Counted from the stretch's first letter, positions 26,158 to 36,250 are shown. The stretch: 64,000 nucleotides of DNA from Rhizobium sp. FKY42 (GCF_005222835.1 NZ_STGA01000002.1:146618-210617); one strand, 5' to 3'. Program-made: numbers and translations. Notes: a model not told the origin generated them from the letters alone.

Positions 26158-27138
26158 ATGTATGTTGGTACACAGGTCACGGCACGGGACGACGATGATT
26201 TTCGCGTCTGGGCGCAGTTGGGACTGAAACACATCTGCGCCGATCCGCCGGGAGACCCGGCAAGCTGGACGCTGGATGATATTGAGCGGCACAGAGACAA
26301 GGTCGAGAGCTTTGAACTCATCCTCGATATGATCCAGCTACCTCTGCCCTCGCAGCCAATCGAAAAGGCATCCTATCCGGATATTCTTCTCGCAGGACCG
26401 GATCGTGATCGGCAGATCGATGCGGTGTGCTGCATGATCGAAAACATTGCGAAAGCCGGCATTCCTGCAGCCAAGTACAATCTCAATCTGATTGGCATTC
26501 CCCGCACCGAGATGGAGCGAGGTCGCGGCGGCTCACTAAACGAGGCATGGCGTTGGGAAAAGGCCGACCCGAATGCTGCGCCTGGCCTTGCAGGCGTCTT
26601 ATCCGAAGACGAGAACTGGGAGCGAATAGACTACTTCCTCGAACGGGTCGTTCCCGTAGCTGAAAGCAATCGCGTTCGTCTTGCGTGCCATCCGCATGAT
26701 CCTTACACGCCCCCCGGTTACAAGGGCGTAACCCGCGTTCTGGGTACAGTCGAAGGGCTGAAAAAATTCGTGCTGATGCGCGAGAACCCCTACCACGGCC
26801 TCAACTTCTGCCAAGGGTCGATCGGCGAAATGCTGGACAATCCGCATGACGAAATCGACGATATCATTCGCTGGTTCGGCAGCCGCGACAAGATCTTCAA
26901 CGTCCACTACCGCAACATACGCGGCGGCAAGCTGTCCTTCATGGAAACCTTCCCGGACGAAGGCGACATGGACATGGTTCGCTCGCTCAAGGTCTACAAG
27001 GAAGTCGGCTACAAATACATGATCATGCCCGATCATGTTCCAACGATTTCCGGCCGTGATCCCGTCGGCGTCGCCTTCAGCTTCTGCTATGGCTACATCG
27101 CCGCCCTGCTGGAGGCTATGGACAGCGGGCATATCTGA
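26158..27138 (+). CDS. uxuA: Mannonate dehydratase
   Basis: A 326-residue TIM-barrel protein of the UxuA family, which dehydrates D-mannonate to 2-keto-3-deoxy-D-gluconate in glucuronate breakdown. Metal-site regions are recognisable: LACHPHDPYTPPGYKG, NFCQGSIGEM, FNVHYRNIRG and IMPDHVPTI. It is shorter than the ~394 residues of E. coli UxuA, lacking insertions, as in many alphaproteobacterial and Gram-positive forms. It stands alone and on the opposite strand to the uronide operon, but the function is complementary. The ATG at 26158 follows AGGGAT. Confidence 0.88.
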   Translation: MYVGTQVTARDDDDFRVWAQLGLKHICADPPGDPASWTLDDIERHRDKVESFELILDMIQLPLPSQPIEKASYPDILLAGPDRDRQIDAVCCMIENIAKAGIPAAKYNLNLIGIPRTEMERGRGGSLNEAWRWEKADPNAAPGLAGVLSEDENWERIDYFLERVVPVAESNRVRLACHPHDPYTPPGYKGVTRVLGTVEGLKKFVLMRENPYHGLNFCQGSIGEMLDNPHDEIDDIIRWFGSRDKIFNVHYRNIRGGKLSFMETFPDEGDMDMVRSLKVYKEVGYKYMIMPDHVPTISGRDPVGVAFSFCYGYIAALLEAMDSGHI

Positions 27139-27194
27139 ACAATCGGCGGCAAATAACACCACAGTCGAATGGCGGCCTGCTTGAAGATAAATTA

Positions 27195-27227
27195 CCGCGC
27201 GGGCCTCTCCTAAAAGCGCCCGCGCGG
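27195..27227. terminator. Bidirectional terminator hairpin
   Basis: CCGCGCGGGC (27195-27204) pairs perfectly with GCCCGCGCGG (27218-27227), loop of 13, between uxuA and the convergent RND remnant. Confidence 0.6.
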
Positions 27228-27240
27228 CATGGATGCCAAC

Positions 27241-29275
27241 TTACTCCGCTGGAGATAAACCCGGAGAAGCTGGCACACCACCATGCTGCCGCAGAGGGCG
27301 GCTGCCGGTCAGCAAACGGGCAAGCATGTAGAAGACGGGCGTCATGAAAATCCCGAAGAAAGTGACGCCGATCATGCCCGAGAAGACGACGATCCCGATG
27401 GCAGCTCGCATTTCCGCGCCGGCACCCGTTGAAAGCACGAGCGGCACGACCCCCATGATGAAGGCCATGGATGTCATCAGGATCTTGGTGATTGCCGCCT
27501 CTGCCTGACCGGAAGAGAATCAGGTGCCGGATCACCATTGATATCAGCGGCAAGGAAGCTGTTGTAACGGGTCGTGCGTTCCGGGCCGGTCTGGGCATCC
27601 ACCTTTAGCAGCGCCGAAAGCGGGATCATCTGTCCAGACTGGGAGCGAACCTTGAGCTGGCCGATATCCTCCGGCTTGGCGCGAAATTTCGCATCTGCCT
27701 GAACCCTGATGCTGTAGGTTCGCCCGAAAGCGTTGAAGTCGTTGACATAGAGCGAGCCCAGATAAATTTGTAACGTCTCGAATACATCAGGAACGGAAAC
27801 GCCCAGTTGCTTGGCCTTTCCACGATCAAGATCGGCGTAGAGCTGAGGTACATTGATCTGGAATCTCGAGAATATCCCGGCCAGTTCCGGTGTCTGATAG
27901 GCCTTTGCGAGGACTGCCTTGGTCGCTTCGTTCAAAGCCTGATTTTCAAGCCCGGCACGATCTTCGATCTGGAGCTTGAAGCCACCTGTGGTGCCCAAGC
28001 CGTTGACGGGCGGCGGCGGGAACATGGCAATATAGGCATCCTGGATTCCGACAAACTTCTGGTTCAGTGCCATGGCAATGGCGCCACCTGAAAGCTCAGG
28101 CGTCTTGCGCTCTTCAAAGTCATCGAGCACTGCGAAGGCGATGCCTGCATTCGAGCCGATGGTGAACCCGTTGATCGACAAGCCTGGGAAGGCGATGGCA
28201 TGGGCAACGCCAGGCCGTTCCAGCGCGATATCGCTCATCCGTTTGATTACAGCCTCAGTGCGATCGAGCGTTGCTCCATCGGGCAGTTGTGCGAAGCCGA
28301 TGAGATATTGCTTGTCCTGAGCCGGGACGAAGCCATTCGGCACCGCGCTGAACATACTGTAGGTCACGCCCACAAGTGCCAGATAAAGAATCATGACCAG
28401 ACTTTTGCGCGACAAAAGCCCGCCGACCGTTCGTCCATATCCGTTGGATGCAGCGCCGAACGCACGATTGAAGCCGCGGAAAAACCATCCGAACATCGCA
28501 TCCATGAACCTTGTCAGCCAATCTTTTTTGGCGTGGTGGTCCTTGAGCAGAAGTGCTGCAAGCGCGGCGGACAGCGTCAGCGAATTGATGGCTGAAATCA
28601 CGGTCGAAATTGCGATCGCCAGAACAAGACCAAACAGCGTCAACGCGTTGATGGAAAAGCCGAATGCGTACATCACTGCGGAGGTACCGATGATGGACAC
28701 CGGAACGGCGATCAGCGGGATGATGGAAGCGCGCCATGTCTGTAGGAAGACGAGAACGACGAGCGCGATAGCTTCAAGCAGGGTATCGACGACCTTTTCG
28801 ATCGAGGCCCGCACGAACTTGGTGGTGTCGTAGACGATCTCGTATTTCACGCCCTGCGGCATTGCGAGCTGCCGCTGATCCATCGTCGCCTTGACGTTAT
28901 CAGCAATCTCGATGGCATTTGAGCCCGGCGCCTGAAGCACTGCGACGGCCACAGCCGGACGACCGTCAAGCAGCGAGCGCAGCGAGTAGTCGGCGGCACC
29001 GAGTTCGATCCGGGCGACGTCTCGCAGACGCGTGATTTCTCCGTTGGCACCGCTCTTGACGATGATATTTCCAAACTCTTCCGGCGTGCGCAGACGGCCC
29101 TGCGCGTTGACGTTCAATTGCAGATTGACCCCCGGCTGGCTCGGCGATGCGCCAGTCCTGCCTGCGGCAGCCTGAACGTTCTGGCTACGGATGGCATTAG
29201 AGACGTCGCTTGCGGCAGACCATGCTCGGCAACCTTCTGGGGATCGATCCACATACGCAGCATCCGCGAGATCTG
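27241..29275 (-). pseudogene. RND multidrug efflux pump inner-membrane subunit, decayed
   Basis: Remnant of an HAE1-family (MexB/AcrB-like) pump. Five lesions can be read. (1) About the first 270 residues are gone; the sequence begins near LRMWIDPQKVAEHGL. (2) A single-base frameshift near 29228 leads into ASDVSNAIRSQNVQ. (3) An in-frame deletion joins FGLVLAI to AISTVISAINSLTLS near 28615 and removes the helix with the proton-relay aspartate pair (VVDDAIVVVEN in intact pumps). (4) A single-base frameshift near 27513 (PAPDS, then SGQAEAAI). (5) A large deletion joins AAITKI to LMTSMAFIMGVVPL near 27488. The last ~75 residues end at 27241. No partner MFP or OMF gene is adjacent. The product cannot work as a pump. 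Confidence 0.88.
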
Positions 29276-29279
29276 GAGC

Positions 29280-29638
29280 AGGATCATTTTTCCGTTGGTT
29301 ATCTCAACGCAACCTCTGGCAGGGTCATGTCGGCAGAGTTTCAGAACAATGAGGAAAAGATCGAAATCAATCCGCGCTACGTGGTCTCGGTCAACGATGC
29401 GCGGTCCTACGTCACTGCGGCTATCGCCGGGCTAGGCGTCGTGCAGTCACCGCGTTTCATGGTGCGAGACGCTTTGGAGCGAGGAGAGCTTGTCGAGGTT
29501 TTGCGGAATTGGCATTGCGAGAGCCTGGCGCTCTATATCGTCTATCCGCAGACCCGTCACCTGTCGAACAAGGTCAGGGTATTCGTGGATTGGCTCGCCA
29601 GGCTGGTTTATAATCTGCGCGTCAGCGATCAGCGCTGA
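29280..29638 (+). pseudogene. LysR-family regulator, C-terminal fragment
   Basis: About 119 codons matching the second half of a LysR effector domain of the CrgA/DmlR subgroup (GYLNATSGRVMSAEF, ARSYVTAAIAGLGVVQSP, HLSNKVRVFVDWLARLV). The DNA-binding part is missing, and the fragment is joined head-on to the broken 5' end of the RND pump near 29275. It has no start codon of its own that makes sense. Confidence 0.75.
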
Positions 29639-29677
29639 CGATCGGTTGGCCAAGGCACGACCTTTGCTCTTGCGTGC

Positions 29678-30106
29678 TTATCGAGCGATTCGCGTTGAAA
29701 GTATGATTGAAGACAGCGTCCGCTCCACGCCGTCGATGTTCCCGATCTCGTCGATGGCTTGATCCAGCTCGAGAATGGATGGCGCGGCGAGGAGCGCAAT
29801 GAGATCAAAGCTGCCGCTGACGGAATGAAGAGTAGTCACCGGCTTCAACCTATCGAGCGCGCGAACGACCTGTGACAGGGCCTTGGGTGCAATCGTAATG
29901 AGGATATGGGCGCGGATGAGCGAGGAGGCATACTGTTCTGACAGACGGATGCCATAGCCCGCAATCACACCCTCGCGTTCAAGCCGCTCTATCCGCGCCT
30001 GAACCGTGGTTCGCGACAGGCCGAGCTTCTTTGCCAAGGTCGCTACAGGGATACGGCTATTCTCACCAAGAAGTGCCAGCAGCTCGCGATCTTTTTCAGT
30101 CAGCAT
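29678..30106 (-). CDS. Lrp/AsnC-family regulator
   Basis: 142 residues from the ATG at 30106 (MLTEKDRELLALLGEN); in-frame codons at 30169 and 30205 would add 21 or 33 residues of unlikely sequence. A helix-turn-helix lies at about 15-55 (VATLAKKLGLSRTTVQARIERL) and the RAM/AsnC ligand domain from 65 on. The shared promoter region with a saccharopine-dehydrogenase-like gene indicates that it controls that gene, probably in response to an amino acid. Confidence 0.85.
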   Translation of the reverse strand: MLTEKDRELLALLGENSRIPVATLAKKLGLSRTTVQARIERLEREGVIAGYGIRLSEQYASSLIRAHILITIAPKALSQVVRALDRLKPVTTLHSVSGSFDLIALLAAPSILELDQAIDEIGNIDGVERTLSSIILSTRIAR

Positions 30107-30235
30107 CGAAACATCATTATGGTCAGATTGCTCGGCGATTTGCAGAAAACGATACCACATATCGCTCATAATCCAGCTATGAATCAACAGTCTCTCCCTA
30201 CACACTCTTCATGTTGACATCTGAAGGGGGCGCTC

Positions 30236-31339
30236 GTGAAAAACATAATTGTTATTGGTGGCGGCAAGATCGGTGGAGCCATCGCGATCATGCTGGCATC
30301 CACAGGAGACTATCTGGTCACGGTGGCAGATCGCAACGAACAGCAACTGGCGAACCTGGACAAGCATCCCGCGATTACCACGATCAGGCTCGACATCTCG
30401 GACCGGGCGGAATTGACCGAGGCCCTTACGGGCAAGTTCGCCGTGCTCTCTGCCGCTCCTTTCAATCTCACAGGCTTGATTGCCGAGGCTGCCAAAGTGA
30501 GCGGCGTTCACTATCTCGACCTTACCGAAGACGTCGCCACGACGAAACGGGTGGAGCAACTGGCGCAAGGCGCCAACGTCGCATTCATACCGCAATGCGG
30601 GCTCGCGCCGGGTTTCATCTCCATCGTCGCAAACGACCTTACGAAGAATTTCGACAGCCTGGATAGCGTACGCATGCGCGTTGGTGCGCTGCCGCAATAT
30701 CCGTCGAATGCGCTCAACTACAATCTTACCTGGAGCACGGATGGGCTGATCAACGAATACATCGAACCCTGCGAAGCGATCGTCGAGGGCAAATTCGTCA
30801 TGGTTCCAGCCATGGAAGAGCGTGAAGAGTTTTCGCTGGATGGCGTGACCTACGAAGCCTTCAATACATCCGGTGGCCTCGGTACACTCGCCAAGAGTCT
30901 GGAGGGTCGCGTACGTACGATGAATTATCGGACGATACGGTATCCCGGCCACCAGGCGATCATCAAGGCACTTCTAAACGACCTCAACTTGAAAAATCGA
31001 CGCGATGTTCTGAAGGATCTTTTCGAGAACGCGCTGCCTGCCACAATGCAGGATGTGGTGGTGATCTTCGTGACTGTCTGCGGCTGGAAGGACGGGAGAT
31101 ATCTCCAAGAGAGCTATGCTAATAAGGTTTATGCTGGCGTCGTGGCCGGAAAGAGAATGAGTGCAATCCAGATCACGACCGCTGCCGGTATAACGACCGT
31201 CCTGGATCTGCTGACGAATGACAGGCTTCCTCAGCGAGGCTTCGTGCGCCAGGAGGAAATTTCGCTCGAGGATGTGCTCACTAATCGCTTTGGCCGCGCC
31301 TACGACCCGAAGTCCATGGATTTGAAAAAAGCGGTCTGA
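30236..31339 (+). CDS. Saccharopine dehydrogenase family protein
   Basis: A 367-residue protein with GTG start, preceded by AAGGGGG 5 bases upstream. The N-terminal Rossmann motif is IVIGGGKIGGAIA (residues 5-17), with TVADRN at the end of the second strand; CGLAPGFISIVAND and YPGHQAIIKALL are typical of the saccharopine dehydrogenase C-terminal fold. Such enzymes interconvert lysine/2-aminoadipate semialdehyde and saccharopine, or act on related amino acids. It pairs with the divergent Lrp regulator. Exact substrate unproven. Confidence 0.82.
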   Translation: MKNIIVIGGGKIGGAIAIMLASTGDYLVTVADRNEQQLANLDKHPAITTIRLDISDRAELTEALTGKFAVLSAAPFNLTGLIAEAAKVSGVHYLDLTEDVATTKRVEQLAQGANVAFIPQCGLAPGFISIVANDLTKNFDSLDSVRMRVGALPQYPSNALNYNLTWSTDGLINEYIEPCEAIVEGKFVMVPAMEEREEFSLDGVTYEAFNTSGGLGTLAKSLEGRVRTMNYRTIRYPGHQAIIKALLNDLNLKNRRDVLKDLFENALPATMQDVVVIFVTVCGWKDGRYLQESYANKVYAGVVAGKRMSAIQITTAAGITTVLDLLTNDRLPQRGFVRQEEISLEDVLTNRFGRAYDPKSMDLKKAV

Positions 31340-31361
31340 ACAGATGATTGATTGAAGTGGC

Positions 31362-31379
31362 GGAGGGCGACTGCCCTCC
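31362..31379 (+). terminator. Hairpin after saccharopine-dehydrogenase-like gene
   Basis: GGAGGGC (31362-31368) pairs with GCCCTCC (31373-31379), loop GACT, 22 bases after the stop. No T-run follows. Confidence 0.5.
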
Positions 31380-31493
31380 CGTTGCCTCGGCGATGCCATT
31401 CCCTAAACGTTCGAGTGTCCACAAAGCAGGAAAGCATCTGCTTCGTTATGATCTCTCTGACAGGACATGAAGTAGGACTGACTGCAATCCTCA

Positions 31494-32069
31494 TCAGGTC
31501 AAATCGTGGAGATCCTTGCCGAGCGGCGGGCCGACACGAAACTCCGAAAAATTCACTTCCAGCCCTTCTCGCTCCGGCGTGCAACACATGGGGCCAACTG
31601 TGTACGATCGAGCAAGTGGAAATGGGCACAGACGCATCAACTGCCAGCGAGACCCATCGTCAGACATCTGAAGTTTCAACACACCTGCATCGACGGTCAC
31701 ACGCAGATGTATGTCCGTGGCGTCTCCGGCGTAGACTGCTGTCGACCAGTCAGACTGCTCGACAGTCAAGACGCTACCGATACACGCTGCTCCATCTGTC
31801 CATTCGATGCCGGCTTTGATCCAACACGCCTCATCTATGCGGACCATAATTCCTGCCTGGTCATAAAGAGACTGGTAGCGAGCTTTTACGCGCAATGAGG
31901 CGGAAAAGCTGCCCTCGCATGTGGCACCGAAAAAATGCCCACTGTCACGCGTGAAGCCATAGTGCGTCTGTCGCCAGAAATCACTGTTATGGTCGGTCGT
32001 TACGTGAAGCGTTTCTCCAGCAAGAGACCACACCTTCGGTTCGTTGAGCCACGTGCATGCGGTGAACAT
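31494..32069 (-). CDS. DUF1349 (YycE-like, concanavalin-fold) protein
   Basis: A 191-residue protein recognised as a DUF1349 / 'regulation of enolase 1' jelly-roll protein: TTDHNSDFWRQTHYGF, YDQAGIMVRIDEACWIKAGIEW and FPLARSYTVGPMCCTPE are characteristic. Length is typical and there is no signal peptide. AAAGGAT lies 8 bases before the ATG. It is 83 bases downstream of dabA on the same strand and could be co-transcribed, though no functional link is known. Biochemical role undetermined. Confidence 0.8.
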   Translation of the reverse strand: MFTACTWLNEPKVWSLAGETLHVTTDHNSDFWRQTHYGFTRDSGHFFGATCEGSFSASLRVKARYQSLYDQAGIMVRIDEACWIKAGIEWTDGAACIGSVLTVEQSDWSTAVYAGDATDIHLRVTVDAGVLKLQMSDDGSRWQLMRLCPFPLARSYTVGPMCCTPEREGLEVNFSEFRVGPPLGKDLHDLT

Positions 32070-32152
32070 CAGGTTAATCCTTTCCGATCATTGAGGCGAC
32101 CTTTGCAAGATGTATCGGCAGCGGCAAGCCCCTTGATCCTTCAGAATTGACC

Positions 32153-34558
32153 TCAACCGACCCGCCGTCGTTCCGAATGGCTGTCAACCTGCGCCAGTTT
32201 CCAGATCCCATCCTTCTCATAGCGCCAGCCGAGCTGACCCTGATCGTCTATGGCAAAGAGGGAAAGCCAGCCATTGTCGAAAAGAGCACGGACCTGAGGA
32301 TGGCGCCGCAGGATGTCTGAAATCGCTTCCTTGGGCGCTTCGACAGCAACCGTCAGCCGCAGTGGTTCGTGCACAAAACCTTCGCCATCATGCACCGACT
32401 GCCAGGGAAGGCCAGCACGCAGATTGCCGCCATTGCCCTCAACGACCCCGATCCCGCCGACGACATTGTGCAGCAGCTTGTTTCCGGCACCAAACAACGA
32501 GGGGGCGACCGAGGAACCGAAATACTGGAGACTGATCCAGCTGGCCACGACGACCGGGGCCGTGAGGATAAGCTCAAGCACCTTGAAGCCTTCGTCCCTG
32601 CTCCAGACATAATCATGCAGGAAAGCCTGCCCCTCCAGCGACCGGCCCGCTGTCCGCGACCGAGGTGCGGCAATGAAGGCGCGGCACCCGGCCAGCCCGA
32701 GTTCAGGCCGAACTTCGGACCAGTCCTTTGCGCGTGCCATGACGTTTTCGGCAGTTGCCCGTGGAAGACGCCGCGCCCGCTCTGCCCGCGTCAACCCGCC
32801 AGCTTGCCTCAGCCACTGCCGGATCCGTACCAGATCCTCGGCCCGGACATCGTGACCCAGATCCTCCTCGAACAGCGTAACGCTATCGGTCGTCGTGTCA
32901 TGCAGACCGCCGATGAAGACGGTGTCGGCCGGGATGGCGATGCCCTTATCGACGAGCTTCCGGCGAACCTCTGCGTCATTCAGCAGATCGGCGAGGAGGC
33001 GTGCATTGACATCCCCCGCATAGCCGCCGCAGGCGCCGCAATGCAGCGCACTGGCATAGGGATTGTTGACCACATTGGCGCCGTGGCCGGAAATCAGCAC
33101 ATAGCGTGCGAAGCCCTCGGTCAAGGACATGGCCTTCAGCACCGTTTCAGCAAAGACCGCCCGCGTATCGAGATCAAGATCCGCTGCGAAACGGGGCTTT
33201 GCCTTATCCGGCCCTTGGCCTTTGCCGAAGCCCAGACCATCGCGCAGGAGCTTGCCGGCATAGACTGGCCCCATGGCTTCGACAAAGGCGAAGGATGAGA
33301 CGGCAGCCAGCTTGAAACGGCCCCAGGCACGCACGGCGCGGGCGCCAAACCGTGCCTGCCGATCGGCTTCCTCATCGTGATCGACCGCGCTGCAAGTGAA
33401 GACGGACGGCTTGAGCAGGACCGGCAGCCGGTGCTCGGACACATCAGACGCAAAACCCTTGTGACTTGCGCCAAGCCCGAAGAAGCCGGCAAAGCCCAAC
33501 GTGCGGATTGCGGGATCGAGGCTTTCGAGCGAACGACGGAAGACCTCCGAGCGCACATCGATGCAGAAGGCCGCCTGAAGCATGGGCCGCAGCTCCACAA
33601 CCTTCGCGGCTGACGTTGCGGCTAGCGTGGCAGCAAGCCGCCGTTGCGCAGCGCGCTCTGCGGCAAGCTGCAGGACGCCATCGATCACGGTCTCCCGTTC
33701 AACGGAGACCGGCTCGGCATGAATGCGGCGCACCCGCTGCCATTGTCCTTCGATGGATGGCTTGTGCCGCGCGTAAAGTGCCTCTTCGTAAACGAGCCGG
33801 ATCGCCAGCAGTTCTAGCGCCGTCGTATCCGTGCGACCTTCGACCTCTGCCTTGAAGTGTATGTGGCGGGCATATTGCGCCCAGCCACCCAGCGTCAGCA
33901 GCAGTTGATGGAAATAGGTTCCCGGTTCAGGCCCAAGGCCGAGAGAGACAGCTGCACGCTCAATTGCACCCTGCGGCGTTTCCGGCGTTTCATCGACATG
34001 AATGCTGAAGCCTTTCAGACCAAGGATCTCCGGCGTCAGGTCATGGGTCGCAAAGGCGCGCCAGGCGGCATAGAGACCATTGCGCCGCGACGCGGCCCAG
34101 AGCGCCTGACCCTGATCGAAGAAACCGGCCGCGAAGGCACCGATCCGCTCACTCACGAGACCCGGCCAATCCTTGCCCGTTGCCTGCGCGGCAAGATCGG
34201 CAATGGTAGGCAGTGGTGCAACGGGCGCGGGTTCCGTTGTCAGCGCCGACTTGAGCCCCACCAGATCTAGCCCCTGGGCGGCAGCACTGGATTGCAGAGC
34301 CGCGGTGAGATCTTCGTCTGTGATCTCCCCCTTGCTCACCTTTTCGGCATAATGGGCACGCGGTAGCGCAAGCCGCACCCCGCCAATGCGCGAAAGCCGC
34401 GCAGAGGTCTGTTCGAAGGTTTCGCTGATCTGCCCGAGGAAAGGATTGACGGCAACGGTCGCCGTCAGGGGCCAAGCCGGGGGGATGGAGCGGACAGCCT
34501 GATCTGCTGCCTTAGCAAGCGCTTCACCATGCAGCGTGTCGATTGTCGTTTCGGTCAT
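32153..34558 (-). CDS. dabA: DabA-type inorganic carbon uptake subunit (DUF2309/UPF0753)
   Basis: A 801-residue protein from the ATG at 34558 (MTETTIDTLHGE). The beta-carbonic-anhydrase-like zinc site is complete: Cys332 and Asp334 (FCIDVRSEVFRR), His492 (ISGHGANVVNN) and Cys507 (HCGACGGYAGD). The spacings (2 and 15) equal those of C351/D353 and H524/C539 in Halothiobacillus DabA. DabA couples with DabB to hydrate CO2 vectorially to bicarbonate using an ion gradient, at the inner membrane. The start lies 4 bases after the dabB stop. Confidence 0.92.
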   Translation of the reverse strand: MTETTIDTLHGEALAKAADQAVRSIPPAWPLTATVAVNPFLGQISETFEQTSARLSRIGGVRLALPRAHYAEKVSKGEITDEDLTAALQSSAAAQGLDLVGLKSALTTEPAPVAPLPTIADLAAQATGKDWPGLVSERIGAFAAGFFDQGQALWAASRRNGLYAAWRAFATHDLTPEILGLKGFSIHVDETPETPQGAIERAAVSLGLGPEPGTYFHQLLLTLGGWAQYARHIHFKAEVEGRTDTTALELLAIRLVYEEALYARHKPSIEGQWQRVRRIHAEPVSVERETVIDGVLQLAAERAAQRRLAATLAATSAAKVVELRPMLQAAFCIDVRSEVFRRSLESLDPAIRTLGFAGFFGLGASHKGFASDVSEHRLPVLLKPSVFTCSAVDHDEEADRQARFGARAVRAWGRFKLAAVSSFAFVEAMGPVYAGKLLRDGLGFGKGQGPDKAKPRFAADLDLDTRAVFAETVLKAMSLTEGFARYVLISGHGANVVNNPYASALHCGACGGYAGDVNARLLADLLNDAEVRRKLVDKGIAIPADTVFIGGLHDTTTDSVTLFEEDLGHDVRAEDLVRIRQWLRQAGGLTRAERARRLPRATAENVMARAKDWSEVRPELGLAGCRAFIAAPRSRTAGRSLEGQAFLHDYVWSRDEGFKVLELILTAPVVVASWISLQYFGSSVAPSLFGAGNKLLHNVVGGIGVVEGNGGNLRAGLPWQSVHDGEGFVHEPLRLTVAVEAPKEAISDILRRHPQVRALFDNGWLSLFAIDDQGQLGWRYEKDGIWKLAQVDSHSERRRVG

Positions 34559-34562
34559 CGGT

Positions 34563-36146
34563 TCATTCCTTGATGGCAGCAGGCGTTGCGGAAGCAGGGC
34601 GGGACAGCGTCCAGCCGCCGAGCAGGCGATCGAAAATGGCATTCACATAGAGGCCGTTGGCGAGGTGTACACGCAGACCCGCCGCTGCCGGATGATAGGC
34701 CCAGAGCGGAAACAGCGACTGTGCCACGGCCACAACGGCGAAGGTGACGACGGCGAGCAGCATCAGGGTCCATTCGAGCGGACCGGGCTGTGGGGTTGCA
34801 GGCAGCGTGCCATGCATCATCTTGTCGGAGATCCGCTGAAGGGCGAAGTAAGCCGTGGCTGCCGACATGGAATACAGCGACGTGCGCCAGGTGAGCGCCC
34901 AAGGGGCGGCATCGGCCAAACCTTGTGCGATGAGATAGGCGACGCCGAAGATGAGGATTGCGCCAAGTGCCAGTGCCTGCGGCGGCTTGTCGGCAAAGCC
35001 GAAGAGCACGCCAATCACCGCATAGATGGCAAGCGCCAGTACGAAGGCGCGGCCAACCGCCTTGGCATTTGGGATAGCCACCGGCCCTGGCCGACGGATG
35101 GAGGCAACCGTTTCGACCGCCGAGCCTGACCCGAGGAAAGCATGGGCCTTGTAAAGCGAATGGGCGACAATGTGTAGGAGGGCGATCGGGAAGAGAGCCA
35201 GGCCACATTGCAGGATCATGAAACCCATCTGCGCGACCGTAGACCAGGCGAGCGATGTCTTGACCGCCGACTGGGTGAGCATGACCAGACTGCCGAAGAG
35301 CGCCGTGAAGCCGCCAACCATGACCAGAACCGCCAGTACAATTGGCGCCTGTAGCATGACATCCGCAAACCGGATCAAGAGGAAGCCACCTGCGTTGACG
35401 ACACCAGCATGCAGGAGAGCGGAGACAGGCGTGGGCGTTTCCATCACTTCCGTCAGCCAGCCATGCGTGGGAAATTGGGCGGACTTCAACAGTGCCGCCA
35501 GGGCAAGCAGCGTAGCGCCGGCCAGGGTCAATGGCAGGCCTTCGCCTTCCCGCGCGGCAGCGAGGATGGCAGCTATGTCACCGGTCCCAAAGGAAATTGC
35601 GAACAGGATGACCGCGCCGATCAGCGCGCCATCGCCGATTCGCGAAACGATGAATTTCTTGCGCGCCGCGCGACGGGCCGCGATCCGATGCGGATAGAAA
35701 AGCAGAAGCCGGTGCAGCAACAGGCTCGTTCCGACCCAACCCAGGACCAACTGCAAAAGCGTGCCTGACTGGACGAGCAGAAGGACTGCCGCGAGCGTTG
35801 CCGTCATCCAGCCGGTAAAGGCTCCTTGTCTTTCCTCGCCATCGAGAAAGGTGCCGGCATAGCGCAGCACCACCCAGCCAATGTAGGAGACAAGCAGCAG
35901 CATGACCAGGCTGACGAAATCGAGCCTGCTTGCCAGCGCAACATAGCCGTAACCGATCGCCGGACTGGTTCCGGCACCATAAGCGTAAAGCACAAGCCCT
36001 GACAGCACCCCAACCAGAATGGCGGCGATAGCGGCAAGCTCGGCAAGACGAATGGCGCGGCGTGGACGAAGGCCGGGCGACCGGAAGGCATACCAGGATG
36101 CACCAGCTAAAAGCAGAGGTGCGAGAAGCGGTATTGCATGGATCAT
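34563..36146 (-). CDS. dabB: DabB-type proton-conducting membrane subunit (NuoL-like)
   Basis: A 527-residue, ~14-helix protein of the complex I NuoL/Mrp family. It retains KSAQFPTHGWLTEVMETP and SALLHAGVVNAGGFLLIRF, with the histidine/lysine residues of the half-channel. Together with DabA it forms the DAB inorganic-carbon pump. The operon order dabB-dabA with a divergent lysR is the layout known for this system. Codon use is like the neighbours. Confidence 0.9.
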   Translation of the reverse strand: MIHAIPLLAPLLLAGASWYAFRSPGLRPRRAIRLAELAAIAAILVGVLSGLVLYAYGAGTSPAIGYGYVALASRLDFVSLVMLLLVSYIGWVVLRYAGTFLDGEERQGAFTGWMTATLAAVLLLVQSGTLLQLVLGWVGTSLLLHRLLLFYPHRIAARRAARKKFIVSRIGDGALIGAVILFAISFGTGDIAAILAAAREGEGLPLTLAGATLLALAALLKSAQFPTHGWLTEVMETPTPVSALLHAGVVNAGGFLLIRFADVMLQAPIVLAVLVMVGGFTALFGSLVMLTQSAVKTSLAWSTVAQMGFMILQCGLALFPIALLHIVAHSLYKAHAFLGSGSAVETVASIRRPGPVAIPNAKAVGRAFVLALAIYAVIGVLFGFADKPPQALALGAILIFGVAYLIAQGLADAAPWALTWRTSLYSMSAATAYFALQRISDKMMHGTLPATPQPGPLEWTLMLLAVVTFAVVAVAQSLFPLWAYHPAAAGLRVHLANGLYVNAIFDRLLGGWTLSRPASATPAAIKE

Positions 36147-36250
36147 GGCATTTCTCCGATCTTGGCCCCTGTCTGGGAGTCACAGGGGCTGTTCACAGAG
36201 GAGTTATCAGGCCCGTGATCGCAATAAAAATACATTGTTTCTTCAAAAAC

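Noticed and set aside
25710..29638. LysR N-terminal piece (25710) and LysR tail (29280) as halves of one gene split by an insertion
   Set aside because: The N-terminal piece resembles NodD/LinR-type proteins and the tail CrgA/DmlR-type proteins, and the intervening DNA contains uxuA and an RND remnant rather than a single inserted element.
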